64,000 nucleotides of DNA from Mastigamoeba balamuthi. Lineage: Eukaryota > Evosea > Mastigamoebida > Mastigamoebidae. A program made the translations under genes and the position numbers. Each line of letters begins with the position of its first letter. The first letter of the stretch is position 1. This document shows, one piece after another, positions 58,698 to 64,000 of the stretch. The notes under the pieces were generated by a model. The model ran no database searches, was not told where the DNA came from, and was given only the letters and a program-made list of their open reading frames with translations. The DNA is taken from NCBI GenBank assembly GCA_902651635.1, contig CACRSC010000011.1, positions 701,393-765,392 on the forward strand. Direction: 5' to 3'.

Positions 58698-59719
58698 TCA
58701 CTTGGACCTGGGCTTGGCCGCCTTGGGGGAGGCTGCGGGGCGGGCAGGGCGGGCCGCGGGGTGCAGGCCGAGGGCGCCGAGGACGGCGCCGACAAGGGCC
58801 TCGAGCGGGTAGAAGAGGCAGAAGTTGTTGATGAGCTTGAGGTCGCCAAAGAGGATGTCGACAAAGTAGAGCGCCACGAGGGCCGCGTTGGCGGCCAGCG
58901 GGGTGACGGGGTGCGCGGCGCCCTGGGCGTAGATGACGCCCGCGGGGTCCATGACGACGTAGTAGGCGACGACGCTCCAGAGGACCGTGCGGAAGCCGGC
59001 CTCGGGCGCCAGGCCGCTCTTGGGGGGCAGGTCACCGCACGCGGACCTCACGAGCCACACGGCCCATCCGCCAGCGCGCACTGCGCCGTCGCGAGGTCAG
59101 GGACCGTGTGTGCGGGCTGAGGAGGTGAGGGGAGCTGCAGGCTGGGGGTGCGCAACTGAGGGAGACGGAGACGAAGATGGTGCCGAAGACCGAGTGCGGG
59201 AAGTGCGTGGCGCCAATGTAGAGCCACGACGCCATGCACGACGCGTTGAACACGGCCACCAGCGGCATCAGCACCGGCTGTGTGGAGGAGAGCGGGGGGG
59301 TAGCTGTGAGGACACCTTGCTATTGCAGGGGGACAGCAGGAGGGGGCTCGGGAGCGCACGAAGAGGAGGAGGGTGGCCCAGTAGAGGGGCTTGACGCGGA
59401 CGACGAGCCAGGCGGCCATGAGGAGCGGGACGATGAAGGGGTGCGAGATGGGGCTGCTGGTGGCGACGAGCCCGCACCACACGGCGGCCAGCAGCCCGCC
59501 GCCCGTGCACGCGAGGACCGAGAGGCAGAGGTCCGCGAGCCAGTGCCAGCCGCGGAACGAGTGCCGCATCAGCGCCATCGCCAGCAGCGCCCACGACGCG
59601 TGGAAGACGGGGTGCAGCGGCCGCTCGTGCAGCGTCGCCACGACCCCGGCCGCCTGCTGCGCCAGCGCGGGCCAGTCGGCCGCCTGGGCCTGGTGCAGAA
59701 TCGCGGTGACCTGGTCCAT
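58698..59719 (-). CDS. TRIC-like intracellular cation channel
   Basis: Exons 59360-59719, 59157-59277 and 58698-59080 join in phase to 287 residues, the usual size of TRIC channels. At least six hydrophobic segments are seen. The stretch HPVFHASWALLAMALMRHSF, the Gly-rich CTGGGLLAAVWCGL, and the late SACGD turn followed by a basic Pro/Lys/Ala tail (ASPKAAKPRSK) resemble the layout of TRIC-A/B, which supply counter-ions during Ca2+ release from the endoplasmic reticulum. Sequence similarity is weak by eye, so another small multi-TM family is possible. It is divergent from CLPTM1, with 284 bp between starts. Confidence 0.5.
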
Positions 59720-59943
59720 GAGCTCGGTCGTCGGCTTGCGAGGGTGCTTTTAGGGTTTGGGGGTTGTGGGCCCGTAGATAGAGATCACCCGCTCTGACTC
59801 ATTTCCCCCTGCGTGGTGGGGGTATGCTGAATCTAGAGAAGATTGTTCAACTGCTTGCAGGGCGGGCGGGCGCTCCGTTCGATGCCTCGATGCAATACCC
59901 GTGGGCTGGGGGCGTGGCCGCCGTGCGTTGACTGGAGATCGGC

Positions 59944-59949
59944 GATATT
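59944..59949. promoter_or_regulatory. GATATT element in divergent TRIC-like/CLPTM1 promoter
   Basis: It lies 55 bp upstream of the CLPTM1 start and 225 bp upstream of the divergent TRIC-like start, in an AT-rich patch within GC-rich surroundings. Confidence 0.35.
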
Positions 59950-60003
59950 TGGGGAAGGTACCCAAATCTCGTAGAGATTTTTGCAGCAGAGATTTGTGTT
60001 GAG

Positions 60004-61978
60004 ATGACAGCCACGTGGTTCGTACTGGCGCTGCTCGGTTGGTGCGCGGCCGCGCAGGCCGGCGGCGACGCAGCCGTCTACAGGAGCTCCCTCGAGCGCG
60101 GGGAGCAGCTGGAGATCGACGCGCGCATGTGCAGCGGCCGCAACCACAACTACTGCGACGAGCCCACAGTCTCCCTGTGGACCGGCACCGCCAACAACAG
60201 CACGCCAGACGCCTCCGCTTCTCCCGCCGCTTTTCTGACGGGTTACGCCGCGTACCTACCCCCCTGGCGCCGGGTGGCAGACGCTGGGCCTGAGGAGGAG
60301 CTTACGAAGGAGATCGAGATCCCGGTGCCCGAGGCTGCCAAGCGCAACAAGACCATGTGGCTCCACATAACCGTCAAGAACAAGGCGTACGCCCCTCTGA
60401 TTCTCCTTTTTCCCCCTGGGGTGTATCTTCCAGATTCCTGGTTCTTTTTCCCGAAAGGAATCTATCGCTGACCTGCGGGTTCCAGAGGGGTCACGGTGAG
60501 GGGTGCTGGGAGGCTGACGCACTACGCGTACCAGAGGTACCCCCTGCGCTACCTGCTGAGGGACCCCGTGCCCGTGTACAACTACACGAACCGCCCCGTG
60601 GTGCTGTACTGGAAGCCCAAGATCGAGGTCTACATGATGGCAGGCGCCGAGCAGTACAACGGCAGCGCCGACGTCCCCGAGGAGATCCGCGGGTACGTCA
60701 CGGGCCACGCCGGCAACGTCTACAACCCGCTCGTCTTTGTCAGCGACCTCGGGTTCAGCACGAGCGACCTCATCTGGGTCAACTCCGACGTCAAGACCCT
60801 CCCCCTCAGTAAGGAGATTCCCCTCCCGCAGTGGATTTTTCCTTGGCCAGATTCTTCTGGGTCTGTTTCCAAGAATCTGGGTTCGGATAGTTGTATCTAA
60901 TGCTGTGCTGGGAACAGAGATTATGTGGAAGCCAACGAGCGGCGCGAAGCTCGGGTGGCTGGTCGCGGTGCAGCAGTCGATCAAAATGCAGGAGTCGTGG
61001 GGCGCCGGCGACAAGGAGTCCGATGATGTCAAGCGCATTTTCGTCGAGATGCCCAAGGCCGTCATCTGGCTCGTCGTCTTCGTCGCCGTCGTCCACATCG
61101 TCTGCGACCTCCTTGCCCTCAAGAACGACGTGCGTCCCCCTTGCGTGTTTCATTCCCTGGGTCTGAATCTTCCTGCCTGCGATTCAGGTCTCTTTCTGGA
61201 TCCGCAGGAAGGGCAACATGGAGGGCATCAGCGTGCGCGCTGTCGTCATGAACGCTGCCATGAGGTCGGTCATCTTCTTCTACCTGATGGACAACGACTC
61301 GTCGCTGCTCGTGCTGGTCCCCATGGGCATGAGCGTCGCCATCGAGGCCTGGAAGCTCACGAGGGTCTACAGGCTGGGCCTGGGCGCCAGGGGCACCCTC
61401 CTCTGGTTCATCCCGCGCCCCGTGCAGAAGGGAGCCTACGCCCAGAGCTCCACGAGCGAGTTTGACGCGCAGGCGTTCAAGTTCCTCAACTACGTGCTGA
61501 TCCCCAGCGTCGTCGTCTACGCGATGTACTCGCTCGTCTACGTCAAGCAGCGCGGGTGGTACTCGTGGGCCCTCGGCTCCCTCGCGAGCTTCACCTACGC
61601 GTGCGGGTTCGCCATGATGACGCCGCAGCTCTTCATCAACTACAAGCTCAAGACGGTGGCCAACCTCCCCTGGAGGGCCCTCGTGTACCGCGCCGCCAGC
61701 ACCTTCATCGACGACCTCTTCGCCTGGTACGCGTCTCCCGCACATGCCACTTGCCCTCTGGCCTGCCCCTCTCTGACGGCTGCTGTAGGATCATCAAGAT
61801 GCCGACGATGCACAGGGTCAGCTGCCTGAGGGACGACGTGGTCTTCCTCATCTACCTGTACCAGCGCCACATCTACCCGACCGACGCCAGCAGGCACGGA
61901 GACGACGACAGCCACGCCCACGTCGACACCGCTGCCACCGCCAACGCCGACGCTGACGCTGAGAAGAAGACCCAATAG
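60004..61978 (+). CDS. CLPTM1-family membrane protein
   Basis: Exons 60004-60386, 60486-60808, 60918-61129, 61188-61726 and 61789-61978 join in phase to 548 residues, near the size of human CLPTM1L. A signal peptide (TWFVLALLGWCAAAQAGG) leads a large lumenal domain (MWLHITVKN; YWKPKIEV; WVNSDVKTLPLKIMWKPTSG). Conserved C-terminal motifs follow: FVEMPKAVIWLVVFVAVVH, VSFWIRRKGNMEGISVRAV, LLVLVPMGMSVAIEAWKLTR, GFAMMTPQLFINYKLKTVA and FAWIIKMPTMHRVSCLRDDVVF. These are typical of CLPTM1/CLPTM1L, ER proteins implicated in GABA-A receptor assembly and in lipid scrambling of glucosaminyl-PI. The tail is acidic and His-rich. Confidence 0.95.
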
Positions 61979-62060
61979 AAGCCGCCCGCTCGGAGAGCGC
62001 CCTCGCCGACTTGTCACACGACGGGAATCCTATAGATTAGTAGCGTGTGGTCGCGCGTGC

Positions 62061-63767
62061 TCACACGCGTAGCGGTAGAGGTGTCTCCTCAGACGACCTG
62101 CCGGAGATGGGCACGATGCTCGCGTAGGCTGCCCGCACGCCGAGTGCGACAGCCCGCGCGGCAGCCAGCGCGCACTGCGAGGGGCACCCGTGGTGCGTGC
62201 CGCAGCACAGTGCAGAGGAGGACTCGGCAGCACGTCTTGTGTGCTCCTCGAGGTCCTCGCGCAGGCGCCGGCTCTCGTGCGTGTCCCACCGCAGGTCGCT
62301 GGGCTCCACGACAAAGAACGACGGGGCCCACCTGGCCTGCGAGTCGCCCGCGGCCTCCTCGCATTCCAGCAGCTCTTTTGACAGCCGCTCCCCGTCCTTG
62401 CGAGTCGCAGAGGTGTGAGAGCGCACGAGGGCACAGAAGAGAGCGGTGACGGGTACCGCGGATGGGGCAATGAGGCAGTTGGGGCCACCCGTCAAGGCGC
62501 GCATCGTCTCGAAGAGCTGCGCGCACTGGCGGCTGTCGCTGGGGTCCGGCATCTGCTGGCACATCATCGAGACCTCGCCCCGGTGCAGCAGGAACGAGCA
62601 CACGGCAATCTCGGACCCTCGCAGCGCAGCAGCGAACAGCACCTTCTGCTCCGCCTCGCCCTCTGGTTTTGGGCGCCTCGCATGAGAAGGGCCGAGAGGA
62701 GGCAAACGCAACGGCACGCGGGCAGGAGCAGGGCTGGGGTCCTCAGCACGGGGGCGCAGATGCCCTCGCTGAGCCTGGGGTGCGAGTCGCCCGTCCAGCA
62801 CCTCCTGACGACCCTGGCGACGGCCCGCGCGCGGGACAGCGCGCAGTGGAACATGGGGTCCCGCTGGCCGTGGTACGCGCAGACGTCGCGCAGAGAGAAC
62901 TTCATCTCCTCCTCGAGCATCTCCTCGAACGGCGGCGTGCGCCTGCGCGACCCGGGCGGCCCGGACGTCCCCTCGAACGCCGCCACCGTGGCGACCTCGC
63001 GCAGCATGTGGATGAAGAAGGGCACCCTGCGCCCAAAGAACGCACTGCCCGTCCACGTGCGCGTCAGACAAGTCGTTCCCTTGGGCTGGGGACAACTGAC
63101 AACTGGCACCGTGCAGTGCAGCACACAGCACAGCACGGGGGCAACAATGACGCCATTTCACAGGAGCCTCGGGCGGGCACTCCCCCCCTTCCCCCTTTGA
63201 CGGTGCTTCGGAAGCACAAAGGCACCAGACCGAAGCGACGGGAAGGGGAGTGGGGGGGAGGCAGAGCGAGCGAAAGGCAGCAGGGCGGGTGGCCCACCTG
63301 TTCCTCAGGGCGCTGAACAGCTCGCGCGACGTCTCCGACGTGACGACGGCCGTCGGGTAGTCCTCGAAGAAGCGCCTGAGGCGGTCGGCCACGTCCACCG
63401 GCAGCAGCCACGCCTCTGGCGCCTGCGCGGGCGAGGCCAGCCCGTGCCTGTACTGCTCCGCCCTCCCCACGCGCTCCCCCCGCATGAACCTGCGCTGCCC
63501 CGCGTGGGCTGCGAGCGAGGGGCGAGGGAGGGGGCTCAGGGGGGAGTGAGGGGCGCCGCACGCGTGGAAGACGCTGAGCTCGGAGGAGTCGAGGGGGACC
63601 GAGGGGCTGAGGGTCAGGACCGAGACGGCGATCTCGACGGGGGCGTTGGGGCGGGCGAGCTCGACCGAGATGGCGGCGACGGTGCCCTTGAAGCACACCT
63701 GCGGCGGCGAGAACAGCGTGGGGTACGGGTCCCTCCCGTGCCTCCGCGGCGGGCTGTGCTTGGACAT
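62061..63767 (-). CDS. Unrecognised gene, multi-exon
   Basis: The start at 63767 (MSKHSPPRRHGRDPYPTLF) opens a frame that stays open to 62061, but several parts look intronic. Likely exons: residues 1-70 (VCFKGTVAAISVELARPNAP, PLDSSELSVFHA), a part with VDVADRLRRFFEDYPTAVVT, another in a different frame with GRRVPFFIHMLREVATVAAF and MKFSLRDVCAYHGQRDPMFH, and a C-terminal part from about 62650 (LFAAALRGSEIAVCSFLLHRG; CQQMPDPSDSRQCAQLFETM). The alternation of helical, Arg/Leu-rich segments suggests a soluble helical protein. No domain was recognised. GATATC lies 95 bp upstream of the start. Confidence 0.5.
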   Translation of the reverse strand: MSKHSPPRRHGRDPYPTLFSPPQVCFKGTVAAISVELARPNAPVEIAVSVLTLSPSVPLDSSELSVFHACGAPHSPLSPLPRPSLAAHAGQRRFMRGERVGRAEQYRHGLASPAQAPEAWLLPVDVADRLRRFFEDYPTAVVTSETSRELFSALRNRWATRPAAFRSLCLPPTPLPVASVWCLCASEAPSKGEGGECPPEAPVKWRHCCPRAVLCAALHGASCQLSPAQGNDLSDAHVDGQCVLWAQGALLHPHAARGRHGGGVRGDVRAARVAQAHAAVRGDARGGDEVLSARRLRVPRPAGPHVPLRAVPRAGRRQGRQEVLDGRLAPQAQRGHLRPRAEDPSPAPARVPLRLPPLGPSHARRPKPEGEAEQKVLFAAALRGSEIAVCSFLLHRGEVSMMCQQMPDPSDSRQCAQLFETMRALTGGPNCLIAPSAVPVTALFCALVRSHTSATRKDGERLSKELLECEEAAGDSQARWAPSFFVVEPSDLRWDTHESRRLREDLEEHTRRAAESSSALCCGTHHGCPSQCALAAARAVALGVRAAYASIVPISGRSSEETPLPLRV

Positions 63768-64000
63768 GCCGGGTTGCGTTGGGGGGACGAGTCAGTCAGA
63801 GCCGACAGGTCACGGCGGGGTCTCTCTCTCCCTTCCCCCCTCGGCGAATCTTCTCGGCGGAGATATCGGCGGCTGGGCAGTGGGCGGTGCTGCCGGGCCT
63901 GCCTCGGCTGTTCGGTCGGGAGCTGCACACACGGCAGAGTGCGGGGGGTGGTGGGGCGGTATTGCCGGGACGTCGTGGGGTGTGTTTGATTGGCGGGGGA

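Noticed and set aside
1-64000. CRISPR arrays, bacterial operons or rRNA genes
   Set aside because: No regularly spaced repeats, Shine-Dalgarno-spaced polycistrons or rRNA-like sequence; the gene structure is eukaryotic throughout.

Overview
The window is GC-rich protist nuclear DNA. Genes on both strands are broken by many short GT-AG introns (mostly 30-220 nt, two apparent GC-AG), and third codon positions are strongly G/C. Neighbours are unrelated genes and no operons are seen. A eukaryotic pyruvate formate-lyase (anaerobic energy metabolism) together with centrin (basal bodies), a Rab32-type GTPase, calcineurin A and an intron-rich GC-rich style suggest an anaerobic flagellated amoebozoan such as Mastigamoeba. 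That taxonomic guess is inference. Where exon coordinates are given, splice sites and reading phase were checked by eye across every junction.

Layout, left to right. 1-2045: a membrane-anchored beta-propeller-like gene present twice around a 15-N gap, almost certainly two unmerged overlapping contig ends. 2.3-4.9 kb pyruvate formate-lyase (-); 5.5-6.95 kb Rab32-like GTPase (-); 7.2-8.0 kb centrin (-); 8.1-10.4 kb REX-type RNA exonuclease (+); 10.8-12.6 kb HELGH-motif protein (+); 12.7-13.85 kb RNase Z-like metallo-beta-lactamase (+); 14.0-14.4 kb 21-bp minisatellite; 15.0-17.6 kb calcineurin A (-). 17.7-23.6 kb is a visibly AT-richer island with a zinc-finger-like ORF, a frame-interrupted leucine-rich-repeat gene, a long imperfect hairpin and a decayed DDE-transposase-like gene; its right edge falls inside the 3' part of an F-box gene.

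24.2-45.4 kb: coiled-coil ORF (-), RNF32-like RING-IQ-RING protein (+), a 1074-residue protein with an N-terminal GT-B-like part and a C-terminal TTLL12 part (+), LRR/coiled-coil protein (-), ankyrin-TBC RabGAP (+), an unrecognised coiled-coil/Cys-rich gene (+), splicing factor SF3A1 (-), and a 1194-residue protein carrying three repeats and an R-S-E ADP-ribosyltransferase domain (+).

45.5-64.0 kb is rich in membrane proteins: a very large receptor-like protein with signal peptide, many ectodomain repeats, EGF-like module, one TM helix and a cytoplasmic RasGAP domain (-); a 588-residue multi-TM protein (-); a cysteine-rich type I membrane protein (+); a PP6/PP4-type phosphatase (+); a TRIC-like channel (-); CLPTM1 (+); and an unrecognised gene (-).

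Functionally the set reads as signalling and trafficking: Ras and Rab regulation (RasGAP, TBC, Rab32), Ca2+ signalling (calcineurin A, centrin, TRIC-like channel), two PPP phosphatases, RNA processing (SF3A1, RNase Z-like, REX exonuclease) and cytoskeleton (TTLL12, centrin). A recurring GATATT/AATATC hexamer lies about 30-95 bp upstream of at least a dozen start codons and is the best candidate promoter element.
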